A DNA stretch of 64,000 nucleotides from Sphingomonas echinoides (GTDB taxonomy: Bacteria; Pseudomonadota; Alphaproteobacteria; Sphingomonadales; Sphingomonadaceae): positions 44,463 to 108,462 of the forward strand of contig NZ_JAPYKK010000013.1 in NCBI RefSeq assembly GCF_029623395.1, written 5' to 3'. Of this stretch, positions 25,362 through 33,652 are shown piece after piece; position 1 is the first letter of the stretch, and each line of letters opens with the position of its first letter. Below the pieces are notes generated by a model, which was given only the letters and a program-made list of their open reading frames with translations, did no database searches and had not been told where the DNA came from. Both the position numbers and the translations under genes were made by a program.

Positions 25362-25514
25362 TATATTATTGATAAATCGTCGATTTTATTTTGAGTTACG
25401 GGCGGCCATCTGGTTCGTGTCTGGATGGACGAAGCCGTCGACATGTCAGACTTTCAGAAGATGAATGCCGCAAGGCGCGTCCGCCTCCAACGCAGCAAGG
25501 TGCAAGCAGCTCGA

Positions 25515-27584
25515 TTATGAATGCAAAGGCCCGGCGCTGCGGAGACGTAACTGACGGTCGAGACCTTTCCCCGCCGCCCGAATATCATCGAACTTGCACG
25601 CATGAATTGCCTGCTCCGCCGTCAAGGGCTTGGACAGGAAATGCCCCTGGAGCTTCTGCACGCGGAGCGCACACAGCAGATCGTGCTGACCGGCTGTCTC
25701 AACCATTTCAGCGGTGACCGGGGCTCCGATCGCCAGGCATAAATGCAGGACGCCAACCAATAGATCGATCGCGCGCGGGCTTTCCATCAGCGGCGAGATC
25801 AGGCTGCCATCAAGCTTGATACCGTCGAACCTGATTTCGCGCAGATACCCGATCGACGCATATCCAGCGCCGAAGTCATCCAACAAGATGCGAACACCGC
25901 CGTCCTGCAACGCGCAAAGCGCCGCCCGAGCGGTCATAAAGTCGCTGAGCAGCGCGGTTTCTGTGACCTCAATCGATAAGCGTCCGGGATCGAACCCATG
26001 CGCATCCAACACCGCGAGCAATTGGATCGCGAGGGTCGGCGAATTCAATTCTGCACCACTAAGGTTGAAGGACAGGCCAATGCGGGGCGGCCAGGACGCC
26101 GCAGCGCGCAGCGCCATCGACAGCAAGTGAAGCGTCAGCGGCCCCGTCATCCGCGACTGTTCTGCGATCGGGATGAACTCGGCCGGAGAAATGACACCAA
26201 GGGTCGGATGGGTCCAGCGCGCCAACGCCTCGAACGCGTCGATGCGACCGGTCGCGGCGTCGATCACAGGTTGAAAATACAGCAGGATCAGGTCGGTTTC
26301 AGCCGGAGTGGCAAGCGCCTGTTCGATCTGCATCCGACGCCGGATGGGAACCTCCATGTCCGGCTGAAACAGACAAGTCGCGTCGTCCCGTCGACGCTTC
26401 GCCTCGTACATCGCAAGGTCGGCCTGGTTGATCAACGGCAACGCCGTGGTCACGTCGGGCCTGTCATACGCCATGCCCAGCGAAGCCTGCAGCCGGAACG
26501 TCTGACCGGCAAACACGAAAGGCTGGTCGAAGACCGCACCGATTTGGGCGGCACACCGTCGTGCATGCTCGAGACTGTCGACGCCGTTCAGGAGGACGGC
26601 GAATTCGTCTCCGCCCAGCCTTGCAGGCAGCGCATTTTCAAAGCCCAGCTGCTCGAACCGCCGGGCAGTCTCGCAGAGCAACGCGTCCCCGGTCTGATGG
26701 CCGTGCATGTCGTTGATGATCTTGAAATCGTCCAGGTCGATCATCACGATCGCCAAGGTTGAACGCGGAAGGGCGGACAGTGCCTGCTCCAATTCGTCGA
26801 GGAACCGCCTGCGATTCGGCAACCCTGTAAGAGAATCCCGATACGCCAGGTGGCTGGCCTTGGCCTTTTCCAACGCGATCTCGCTGCGCGAAGCCACTAG
26901 GCGACGGAGTTGCTGGTGTTGCCGATAGATCATGGCGACGATCAACGGGGCGATCAGCAAGATATTGGCCCCCATGCTAGTGAGAACCGTATCGCCCGTC
27001 AGCATCAAGGAGAACGAGATGGGGATCGTCCCGACCGCCACCACCATGTAGGCAGCGAGCGGAAAACTCGCCAGGCATATGGCGCAACAGATTGTAGAGA
27101 GTGTCGTGAACAGAGGGACATACGTCCGCGATTGAACGTCGCTCAAGCCGATGAGATGAGTCCAGGCATACAGGCCAGTGGTGATGGTTCCGGCCAGGAA
27201 CAAAGTGATCATCATCGAGGCGCGGATCTCGGAAATCGTCCGTCTGGTTTTGCGCGTTCGCCTCCACGCCAACGTTCCCAACCGCACGACCATCACCAAG
27301 CCAATGAACGCCGGCATGACGAACACCGAGTTGCCGACCTTGGGTGTCGAGACAAAGACGAGAAACAGCACGTTGATGACGATGGTGAGGTACATCGCCG
27401 GAAGTTGCAGCCGAAGGATTCGAAACTGTTCGATCAGCAGGCTATCCGGCGATCTCCAATGGAACAGGCTGTCGAGAAAGCGCGCTAAAACCGATGAAGG
27501 GGCCGCGACTGAAGGACTATCCGGAAGTAACTCCTTCCGTTCGGGGATTGACGACACGACCATGCGCTCCACTCTTGTGCGCAT
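25515..27584 (-). CDS. Membrane GGDEF-EAL protein (c-di-GMP turnover)
   Basis: The 689-residue protein has an N-terminal membrane region of about five helices (YLTIVINVLFLVFVS to NILLIAPLIVAMIY), a GGDEF domain with intact active site (PARLGGDEFAVLL) and an EAL domain with EALARW, FNLSGAEL, DDFGAGYASIGYL and AEMVETAG all present. Both c-di-GMP synthesis and breakdown look possible; the RxxD inhibitory site before GGDEF is absent. It lies in the flagellar regulatory island and has a TCCTATAA box 50 bp upstream, so co-regulation with motility is likely. A start at 27563 is an alternative. Confidence 0.85.
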   Translation of the reverse strand: MRTRVERMVVSSIPERKELLPDSPSVAAPSSVLARFLDSLFHWRSPDSLLIEQFRILRLQLPAMYLTIVINVLFLVFVSTPKVGNSVFVMPAFIGLVMVVRLGTLAWRRTRKTRRTISEIRASMMITLFLAGTITTGLYAWTHLIGLSDVQSRTYVPLFTTLSTICCAICLASFPLAAYMVVAVGTIPISFSLMLTGDTVLTSMGANILLIAPLIVAMIYRQHQQLRRLVASRSEIALEKAKASHLAYRDSLTGLPNRRRFLDELEQALSALPRSTLAIVMIDLDDFKIINDMHGHQTGDALLCETARRFEQLGFENALPARLGGDEFAVLLNGVDSLEHARRCAAQIGAVFDQPFVFAGQTFRLQASLGMAYDRPDVTTALPLINQADLAMYEAKRRRDDATCLFQPDMEVPIRRRMQIEQALATPAETDLILLYFQPVIDAATGRIDAFEALARWTHPTLGVISPAEFIPIAEQSRMTGPLTLHLLSMALRAAASWPPRIGLSFNLSGAELNSPTLAIQLLAVLDAHGFDPGRLSIEVTETALLSDFMTARAALCALQDGGVRILLDDFGAGYASIGYLREIRFDGIKLDGSLISPLMESPRAIDLLVGVLHLCLAIGAPVTAEMVETAGQHDLLCALRVQKLQGHFLSKPLTAEQAIHACKFDDIRAAGKGLDRQLRLRSAGPLHS

Positions 27585-27633
27585 CCCACGATAGCCGCCG
27601 CACGACGTGCGAATGATGGTACGCTTTAATTCA

Positions 27634-27641
27634 TTATAGGA
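27634..27641 (-). promoter_or_regulatory. TCCTATAA box upstream of the GGDEF-EAL gene
   Basis: Leftward TTCCTATAATGAA, 50 bp before the start at 27584. A partial second copy, TATCCTAGG, overlaps 27647-27653. Confidence 0.45.
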
Positions 27642-27736
27642 ATGTTATCCTAGGCCGTCGTGAAATGCCGTGAGGAATTGGTACGCGTTGCGATGAATGG
27701 AACCAACCTTGCGACAGTAATGAGCGCGGTTTGACG

Positions 27737-28915
27737 TCAGGGAAAGACCGCGCTGATGACCGACGCAACATCTGCCGGATCAAGCTCGTCGATGTTGACC
27801 TCGACATCCGGACTGACGCTATATCCCATGGTCGTGCCGTTCCGATCGAAGGTCACGGTGACAAGTCGATACCCTTCCCCGGTTCGGATCGCAGCGACGC
27901 CACCGACGACAGGAACCCGGTCCGGATCGACGATAACGATCGCATTCGCGGGCAGACCGGGACCAAGCGTTGCACGGCACACCCGCACCCCAAAAGCACG
28001 CGGGCCTGCGCGCGCAGGCGCTTCGACGACGGCATCGGTAGCGGCGTCGCCGATCAGGCCGTTCGGCAACGGTGTGCCGATCACCCGCAGCATTCGTGTC
28101 TCAGCTGCGACTGTATTCTCCGTCACCGCGGGCGCGGGGGAACTTGGGGTGCGCGACGTGGGCTTGCCCGCTGCATCGGGGGCAGTATCCAGAAGCGACG
28201 CGCGCAATTCGGCGACGCGCTGCCGCGTGCGCAGCATCCGAACTTCCGGATCAGTGATCGCCTCGATGTAGCCGTCGAGATCGCCCCGCAAAAATTGTGC
28301 GGTAATCTTTTCCTGAAGCATCGTCCCTGTATCAACGCCGAACAGGCGATAGATCGCGCTGACGGTCGCTTCGTTCCAGCGATCGAGGGTTTTCTGCGCA
28401 TTCCCGAGCCGCGACAGGATGACCGCGGGCAACCCGTAATCGCGGTCGAGCACGGCGATCGTGAGCGTCCGGTCCTGATTGCGACGCAGCCGCAGGGCTG
28501 CAGCCAGAAGCACGGCATTCCGTTCCTCCGCAATCTTCGCGGATCGTACGGCTTGAAAGGGGACGGCCCAGGCCGCGATGTCGAACGCAGCGGCGTCAAC
28601 GTCGATCAACAGGTCGACCGGCGCAATCGCGAGGGCACCAGCAATGCGGACCAATTCATCCGGACGAGCGAAAATCTCTCCACGTTCGATTTTCGACAGG
28701 CGAATATAAGGGATTTCGGGAATGCGCTCGCTGAGCGCCATCAGCTTCTGCAGACCCTTGCGCTGTCGCTGGTCGCGAACGCGGTTGGGGAAGACGAACG
28801 CCCGATAGGGATCCGGCGTGATGCCGAGCATCGATCGCTCCGCTTTGCCCGACATCCCGGCCAATTGTTCGCCGCTGGTGGTCGACGGCGCCGTGGAGCG
28901 GGTTCGTGTTGTCAT
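27737..28915 (-). CDS. XRE-type regulator with S24-like C-terminal region
   Basis: The 392-residue protein has an N-terminal helix-turn-helix of the XRE/Cro type (about 44-105: NRVRDQRQRKGLQKLMALSERI, YIRLSKIERGEIFARPDELVRIAGALAI). Its C-terminus (NAIVIVDPDRVPVVGGVAAIRTGEGYRLVTV) resembles the LexA/CI-type S24 fold; I see no clear catalytic Ser-Lys pair. The middle contains a helical region of unknown role. ATG at 28915 is chosen because it precedes the low-complexity lead-in to the HTH; a longer form from 28984 is possible. A TCCTATAC variant box lies 55 bp upstream. It may control the island or the flagellar promoters; this is inference. Confidence 0.65.
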   Translation of the reverse strand: MTTRTRSTAPSTTSGEQLAGMSGKAERSMLGITPDPYRAFVFPNRVRDQRQRKGLQKLMALSERIPEIPYIRLSKIERGEIFARPDELVRIAGALAIAPVDLLIDVDAAAFDIAAWAVPFQAVRSAKIAEERNAVLLAAALRLRRNQDRTLTIAVLDRDYGLPAVILSRLGNAQKTLDRWNEATVSAIYRLFGVDTGTMLQEKITAQFLRGDLDGYIEAITDPEVRMLRTRQRVAELRASLLDTAPDAAGKPTSRTPSSPAPAVTENTVAAETRMLRVIGTPLPNGLIGDAATDAVVEAPARAGPRAFGVRVCRATLGPGLPANAIVIVDPDRVPVVGGVAAIRTGEGYRLVTVTFDRNGTTMGYSVSPDVEVNIDELDPADVASVISAVFP

Positions 28916-28969
28916 GGGGTCGCAATCCAGTACGGAAAAACGCGATGTCGACGACACCGGCCTGGATAG

Positions 28970-28977
28970 GTATAGGA
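28970..28977 (-). promoter_or_regulatory. TCCTATAC variant box upstream of the XRE regulator
   Basis: Leftward TGTCCTATACCTATCC, 55 bp before the start at 28915. It differs from the main box at the last base. Confidence 0.3.
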
Positions 28978-29001
28978 CAGCCAAGACAGATTCAATCGCG
29001 C

Positions 29002-29535
29002 CTAGTGTACAAAATTATTCGCAACCGGCCCGATCAGGCGTGACCAGGCTCCGTCGGGCGCAAACGGCAGGAACGTCGTCGTCGGGCATGTCCCTGACTG
29101 ATGACGAGTCAGCCAGTCCGGCGACAGCGGCGATGGATGTTCCGACGAGAAGGCAACGCCCCCGCCATCGGTGAAGATGCCGACGATGGGAGGAACCGCG
29201 TACGCGGGCCAACGCCGGATCATTTCGCCCAGTAGAACCTTGGCCCCCGTCTGCATCGCGGCGAGCGACCGTCGCAGCGGATCCCGTCGATCGGCGAGAT
29301 GTGCCTGTGCGAGCGTACCGTCGATCATCCAGAGCCGTGTTGTCAGGCGCCGGGCATGGTCTTCGGTGCTGGTGGTCGTATTCAACAGGATCGCGCGGTT
29401 GGCGCGCAATAGCGGCCGCGCGTGAAACGCCACGACGGCGGCGACATCGGCCAGGGCAACATCCAGGGCGGAAGCTCGATACCCGGTGCCCCCGCGCTCG
29501 CTGTCTTCGATTGGGAGCAATCGGCGATAGGTCAT
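29002..29535 (-). CDS. Protein of unknown function between sigma factor and XRE regulator
   Basis: The 177-residue product is not recognised. It is mainly helical in its first 110 residues (ALADVAAVVAFHARPLLRANRA, RRSLAAMQTGAKVLLGEMIRRW), with a glycine/serine/proline-rich C-terminus and no signal peptide or membrane helix. AAGGA lies 9 bp before the ATG. It stands in the same direction as the upstream sigma factor (112-bp gap with a hairpin) and the downstream XRE gene. A partner role for the sigma factor, such as an anti-sigma factor, is conceivable but unsupported by motifs. Confidence 0.55.
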   Translation of the reverse strand: MTYRRLLPIEDSERGGTGYRASALDVALADVAAVVAFHARPLLRANRAILLNTTTSTEDHARRLTTRLWMIDGTLAQAHLADRRDPLRRSLAAMQTGAKVLLGEMIRRWPAYAVPPIVGIFTDGGGVAFSSEHPSPLSPDWLTRHQSGTCPTTTFLPFAPDGAWSRLIGPVANNFVH

Positions 29536-29605
29536 GCGGGGAGTCCTTGCTCAATGAGATAGCATGGCGTGCGCAGACATCGGCTGCGGTTGGATCCGCA
29601 ACACT

Positions 29606-29630
29606 CCGCGGGGCATGTCTCGCCCCGCGG
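29606..29630 (-). terminator. Perfect 9-bp GC hairpin after the sigma factor gene
   Basis: CCGCGGGGC, a 7-nt loop, then GCCCCGCGG, located 18 bp past the sigma factor stop. No T run follows, so termination may be partial or factor-dependent. Confidence 0.5.
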
Positions 29631-29647
29631 TGTCTGCCCGGGTCGGG

Positions 29648-30745
29648 TCAATGCCAGATCTGAACGCCTCTCGCATTGCCATCGGTACGCTCCGACTCCG
29701 CCAGCGTGGGCCGCACGGATGTCGCAAGCAGGACGTCGTTTGCCAGTCCCTGCGCCAGATTGTCCGGACGCGTGGTTATGGCGACGATGCTGGAGCGGGT
29801 GTTGTGGAGCTGCCCCGTGGCGGGCAGGATGGCTACGGCGGGCACGTCGCGAACGGGCGTGGCGCCACGGAGCGTGGAGCGGCTCGCGGGTTTGCGATAC
29901 TCCGCCATCACCGCGAAGCGCGGATGGGTAGCGGCAAGTTCGCCGATCGCACGCGACGCACGCTTGGTAATCTGGCGGACACGTTCCTTGGTGATACCGA
30001 TGCCAGCACCGAGTTCGTCGAGGGTGGTCGCATCGAAGACGCGGCGTTCGACGATTTCCCTGTCGCGCCCGAGCTTCTGCTCCAGCTTCTCGATTTCGAG
30101 CGGGCAGACACCGGACGTCCGCACGGGGCGCGGCGGGGTTGCCGAGGGATCGGACACCGCAACGCTTGCGACGCGCTTCGGGCGCGGACGCTTGCGCAAC
30201 TGCTCCATGCCGGCGGAGCGCTGATGATCGATATACTCGCGAACGAGTGATTGCGTCGCGGCATGCGCCAGATAGTCCGACGCCGCCGCTTCGGTGCGGG
30301 CCAAGGCGCCTTCGTCCTCGATGATGGATCCGATCGTCGCTTCCTCGCCATCGGTCCCCGCGGCGACGGCGTGCAACGAGATCGTCGTCGCATCGACCTT
30401 CTTGGCCGACGGGCGCTGGTCGGTCATCAACCGGAAGCGCAGGCTCTGCAGCTCACCCCGGATCTGCCAGTTGACGAACGTCGTGAACATGGCCTTTTCG
30501 GGATCATAACCCTGAATCGCGCGATGGACGGCGATCGCGCAGCACTGTTCCGCGTCGTCCCAATGTCCGGCGAGACCATATTGGCGGATGAAATGGCGGA
30601 TCCGCGGCGCAATCAATTTGAGGATCGAAACAAACGCCCGGTCGACGGTGGCGCGCTGGCGTGCGCTCGCAACGGCGTCGGTCTTGGGCGTGTTTTCGAT
30701 AACGATGGAAACAGCGGCTTCCAGAGCAGTCGTGGTCTTCGACAT
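29648..30745 (-). CDS. Divergent sigma-70-family sigma factor, candidate flagellar sigma
   Basis: The 365-residue protein has sigma region 2 at about 30-105 (DDAEQCCAIAVHRAIQGYDPEKAMFTTFVNWQIRGEL, the counterpart of the core-binding and -10 melting segment) and region 4 at about 225-272 (GRDREIVERRVFDATTLDELGAGIGITKERVRQITKRA). Between them is a basic, proline-rich linker (RKRPRPKRVASV), and after region 4 comes an unusual tail of about 90 residues without motifs. It is not a typical RpoD, RpoH or FliA. ATG at 30745 is supported by AGGGGG 8 nt before it. The location in the flagellar locus and the repeated TCCTATAA boxes make it the best candidate to read those boxes, though this is not shown. 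Confidence 0.8.
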   Translation of the reverse strand: MSKTTTALEAAVSIVIENTPKTDAVASARQRATVDRAFVSILKLIAPRIRHFIRQYGLAGHWDDAEQCCAIAVHRAIQGYDPEKAMFTTFVNWQIRGELQSLRFRLMTDQRPSAKKVDATTISLHAVAAGTDGEEATIGSIIEDEGALARTEAAASDYLAHAATQSLVREYIDHQRSAGMEQLRKRPRPKRVASVAVSDPSATPPRPVRTSGVCPLEIEKLEQKLGRDREIVERRVFDATTLDELGAGIGITKERVRQITKRASRAIGELAATHPRFAVMAEYRKPASRSTLRGATPVRDVPAVAILPATGQLHNTRSSIVAITTRPDNLAQGLANDVLLATSVRPTLAESERTDGNARGVQIWH

Positions 30746-30823
30746 GAGATATCCCCCTAACAGCGCGCTCGGCAGGCCTCGTACAAACTGCCTCCAGCGC
30801 CATTTCGGTTTAGCCGCCAAACC

Positions 30824-30871
30824 TTAATAGGATTGTTAATGTCCTATATGTGAAAATACCTGCTCCTATAT
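30824..30871. promoter_or_regulatory. Cluster of three TCCTAT boxes upstream of the sigma factor gene
   Basis: In the 120-bp gap before the sigma factor are a leftward TCCTATTAA (30824-30832, 79 bp from the start) and two rightward TCCTATAT copies (30842-30849 and 30864-30871). Such clustering suggests control of the sigma gene by the factor that reads the boxes, possibly autoregulation. Confidence 0.4.
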
Positions 30872-31873
30872 ATCTACACGCTCGGCGGGAACTGATTTGC
30901 CTGCCAGCGCAAGGCCTTCCGTTGCGAAGCGTGATGGTGTCACGTTGCGTTCGATATAATTGAGCAGCCACGACCGGTGCGCGGTTGCCGCGTCGCCGCT
31001 GTGCGCGATTCGCTGATTCGCGCTGGCGGCGCCGACCTGCGCGTCGAGCAGCAGCTTCGCGCGGCGGCTGTCGAGCCCGCCGCGCAGGAAGCGGATTGCA
31101 TCGCCGGTGCCGAGGTGGTGGCCGAGGTACGCAACCTTGGCAACGTTGGCGACGTCCTCCCCGACCGCGACCCCCGCATGTTTGAGCTGGGTCACGCTGC
31201 GCAACGCGTAATCCGCGGTGGCGTTGATCGAGGCAGCGGCGTCATACCGTAGCGCGAGCAAGGCCGAGCGAGCGGCGGGGAGGACGCGGCCCGTGTCGCC
31301 GAGCCAGCCCTGGCGGGTGGCGACGTCGTGCAGCCACGTGCCGGCGCGCTCGGCCTCGCCTTGCCACGTGCCCCCGAGGAACTGGCCAAGGCCGGCGGCG
31401 CTGGAGCGGGGATTGCGCGATCCGGTCTTCCAGCTGCCATCGCAATTCTTGGCGGCTTCAGCATTTACGATCGCTGCGAGCGCCGCCGCTGGAATGCCGG
31501 TTCGTGCGGCGGCGGCATTCAACGCGCCGGAATAGCGATCATTGGGCCCTAATCCGGTCGCCGGTCCGCGCGTCGAATGCATCGGATCGGGCAACGCTCC
31601 AGTTTCTTCCGGCAGATCCTGCGAAGATAGCCCAGCCAGCCCGACCGGATGCGGCGGAGTGTACGCCGTCGTGGTCGGGGTCAGCAGCGACAACAGCGCG
31701 TCAAGATCGAAGTCCGGACACGCGGACGCGGTCTCGGCTTGTGCTTCGGTGGTGTCGTTGGTCCCCAGGGCGGCGCGCCACAGTCTGGCGGAGACGTCCC
31801 CCCGCGCCTGAGCGTAGAGGAGCGCAGCCTTGTCGGATGCGGGTAGGCGGCTTGGATCGCCGGAAACGATCAC
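30866..31873 (-). CDS. Lysozyme-like peptidoglycan hydrolase, probable flagellar rod muramidase
   Basis: The 335-residue product has a central lysozyme/SLT-like domain (about 110-240: SGALNAAAARTGIPAAALAAIVNAEAAKNCDG, then SSAAGLGQFLGGTWQG); the glutamate in IVNAEAA is the probable catalytic acid. No signal peptide is visible, consistent with export through the flagellar apparatus. FlgJ in this locus lacks its muramidase domain, so this protein may cut peptidoglycan for the rod. It is the last gene of flbT-fliI-fliJ and overlaps fliJ by 4 nt. Confidence 0.7.
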   Translation of the reverse strand: MIVSGDPSRLPASDKAALLYAQARGDVSARLWRAALGTNDTTEAQAETASACPDFDLDALLSLLTPTTTAYTPPHPVGLAGLSSQDLPEETGALPDPMHSTRGPATGLGPNDRYSGALNAAAARTGIPAAALAAIVNAEAAKNCDGSWKTGSRNPRSSAAGLGQFLGGTWQGEAERAGTWLHDVATRQGWLGDTGRVLPAARSALLALRYDAAASINATADYALRSVTQLKHAGVAVGEDVANVAKVAYLGHHLGTGDAIRFLRGGLDSRRAKLLLDAQVGAASANQRIAHSGDAATAHRSWLLNYIERNVTPSRFATEGLALAGKSVPAERVDI

Positions 31874-32322
31874 GTCTCGCGCCCGCCCTCATCGCGCGAG
31901 CGTCGGATCGCGGCCTGACGATGCGTGAAGCGGGCCGCCGAAAAGTCGTCGATCCGCTCCTGTTCGGCGCTCGCCGCAACGCGATCCGCTTCGGCGCGAT
32001 AGCGGTCGGCGGCACCAGCGATCGCCCGCAGCGCACCATAGGCCTCGGCTGCCTCGCTGCGCAGGCGCGTCAGTCTGGCGTCGACCGAGGCGCGCTCGTG
32101 CAGCAATCCGGCACGCTGCGCGCGCATCCGGGCGACGAACGCATGCGCCGAGCAGGCCCATTCGGTCGCGGCCACCTGCGCCTCGTGGCGAACCGAGCGA
32201 TCGATCGCCGTGCGGGTCTGCTCGATCACCGCGAGCTGATTGACCTCGACGCTGATCGAGACCTGCATCGCGTCCATTTCGCGCTGGCGCAGCCGCAGGG
32301 TTGCATCAAAGGGCGTGCTCAT
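31870..32322 (-). CDS. fliJ: FliJ-like export chaperone/ATPase stalk
   Basis: A 150-residue, almost entirely coiled-coil protein (LRLRQREMDAMQVSISVEVNQLAVIEQTRTAID; later ADRYRAEADRVAASAEQERIDDFSAARF), the pattern of FliJ, which sits in the centre of the FliI hexamer. FliJ has low sequence conservation; the call relies on coiled coil, length and the 4-nt overlap with fliI. Confidence 0.75.
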   Translation of the reverse strand: MSTPFDATLRLRQREMDAMQVSISVEVNQLAVIEQTRTAIDRSVRHEAQVAATEWACSAHAFVARMRAQRAGLLHERASVDARLTRLRSEAAEAYGALRAIAGAADRYRAEADRVAASAEQERIDDFSAARFTHRQAAIRRSRDEGGRET

Positions 32323-33644
32323 GCGGCATCCTCCAGAAGGGTAGCGAGCGCGGCGAAGCTGTGCGTCAGGTCGCCGCGATCCTGCTTGGTCTGCGTCAGC
32401 AACGCCTCGATCCCGGGCGCCAGCGTGATCGCCCGGTCGACATCGGGATTGGACCCCGTTTTATACGCGCCGAGCCGGACGATTTCCTCCATGTCGGCAT
32501 AGGTCGACAGGATCGACCGGGCGGCGAGCCGAAGCGCGTTCTGGTCGTCGTCGAGCGCGCCAGGCAGCGTGCGGGACACCGACTTGAGGATATCGATCGC
32601 CGGATACCGACCGCGTTCGGCGATCCGGCGTGTAATCACGATATGGCCGTCGAGAATGCCGCGCACCGCATCGGCGACGGGTTCGTTATGGTCGTCGCCA
32701 TCGACCAGCACGGTAAACAGCCCGGTAATCGACCCTTGGCCGGGAAGCCCTGGGCCAGCGCGTTCGAGCAAGCGCGGCAGTTCGGCAAAGACGGTGGGGG
32801 TATAGCCTTTCGTCGCAGCCGGTTCGCCGCTCGCCAAGCCGATTTCGCGCTGTGCCATTGCGAAGCGCGTCACAGAATCCATGAGGCACAAGACGTTGAG
32901 ACCCTGATCGCGAAAGTGTTCGGCGACCGCGAGCGTGGTCCACGCCGCCTGGCGTCGCATCAGCGCCGGTTCGTCGGACGTGGCCACCACGACGACGCTG
33001 CGCGCAAGGCCCTCCGCGCCGAGATCGTCTTCGACGAACTCCTGCACTTCCCGGCCCCGCTCGCCGATCAGCCCGATCACCGCAACGTCACAGCCGGTCC
33101 AGCGCGCGAGCATCGACAGCAGGACCGACTTGCCCACCCCCGATCCGGCGAACAGGCCAAGGCGCTGGCCCTGGCAAAGCGGTGCGAAAATATCGAGCGC
33201 GCGCACCCCGGTACCGATCCGGCGGCCGACGCGGGCACGTTGCGCGGCAGGGGGCGGCGGCGCCTTGATCGGGCGCGAGTCCGGTCCGGCGGGAAGCGAC
33301 CCCTTGCCGTCGATCGGTCGGCCCAGGCCGTCGATCATCCGGCCGAGCCAGGCATCGCAGGGTCGGACGACGAACCGCCCGGCGACGAGATCGGCACGCG
33401 CACCCGACGCGATGCCCTGCGGGTCGCTGAACGGGAGACAATGCGCAACATTGCGATCGAGTCCAGTCACTTCCGCCGCCACGCTACCGGTGGCGGCGAC
33501 CACGGTGATATGTGATCCGATCTGTGCCGCCCCGGTGAGCCCTTCGACTTCGATCAAGGCGCCCCGAACCCCGATCACACGACCGAAACGCTGGTCGCGC
33601 GGAAGAGTGCGCACCCCGTGCGCGGCTGCGGCAAGCGCTTTCAT
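32319..33644 (-). CDS. fliI: FliI flagellum-specific ATP synthase
   Basis: FliI is the ATPase of the flagellar export system. The 441-residue protein has the F1-beta-like fold with Walker A (GLFAGSGVGKSVLLSML), the family motif GLIGERGREVQEFVEDDL, Walker B (NVLCLMDSVTRFAMAQREIGLASGEPAATKGYTPTVF) and the catalytic region ITGLFTVLVDGDDHNEPVADAVRGILDGHIVI. It lies between flbT (8 bp upstream) and fliJ. Identity is certain. Confidence 0.97.
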   Translation of the reverse strand: MKALAAAAHGVRTLPRDQRFGRVIGVRGALIEVEGLTGAAQIGSHITVVAATGSVAAEVTGLDRNVAHCLPFSDPQGIASGARADLVAGRFVVRPCDAWLGRMIDGLGRPIDGKGSLPAGPDSRPIKAPPPPAAQRARVGRRIGTGVRALDIFAPLCQGQRLGLFAGSGVGKSVLLSMLARWTGCDVAVIGLIGERGREVQEFVEDDLGAEGLARSVVVVATSDEPALMRRQAAWTTLAVAEHFRDQGLNVLCLMDSVTRFAMAQREIGLASGEPAATKGYTPTVFAELPRLLERAGPGLPGQGSITGLFTVLVDGDDHNEPVADAVRGILDGHIVITRRIAERGRYPAIDILKSVSRTLPGALDDDQNALRLAARSILSTYADMEEIVRLGAYKTGSNPDVDRAITLAPGIEALLTQTKQDRGDLTHSFAALATLLEDAA

Positions 33645-33652
33645 CGCGGGGC

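Noticed and set aside
27731..28969. 412-codon rightward reading frame
   Set aside because: It is antisense to the XRE regulator over its full length, is arginine/histidine/aspartate-rich in the manner of GC-rich shadow frames and shows no domain.
29015..29554. Alternative leftward frame of 179 codons overlapping the unknown gene
   Set aside because: Arginine-rich shadow composition; the other frame has a ribosome binding site and more protein-like content.
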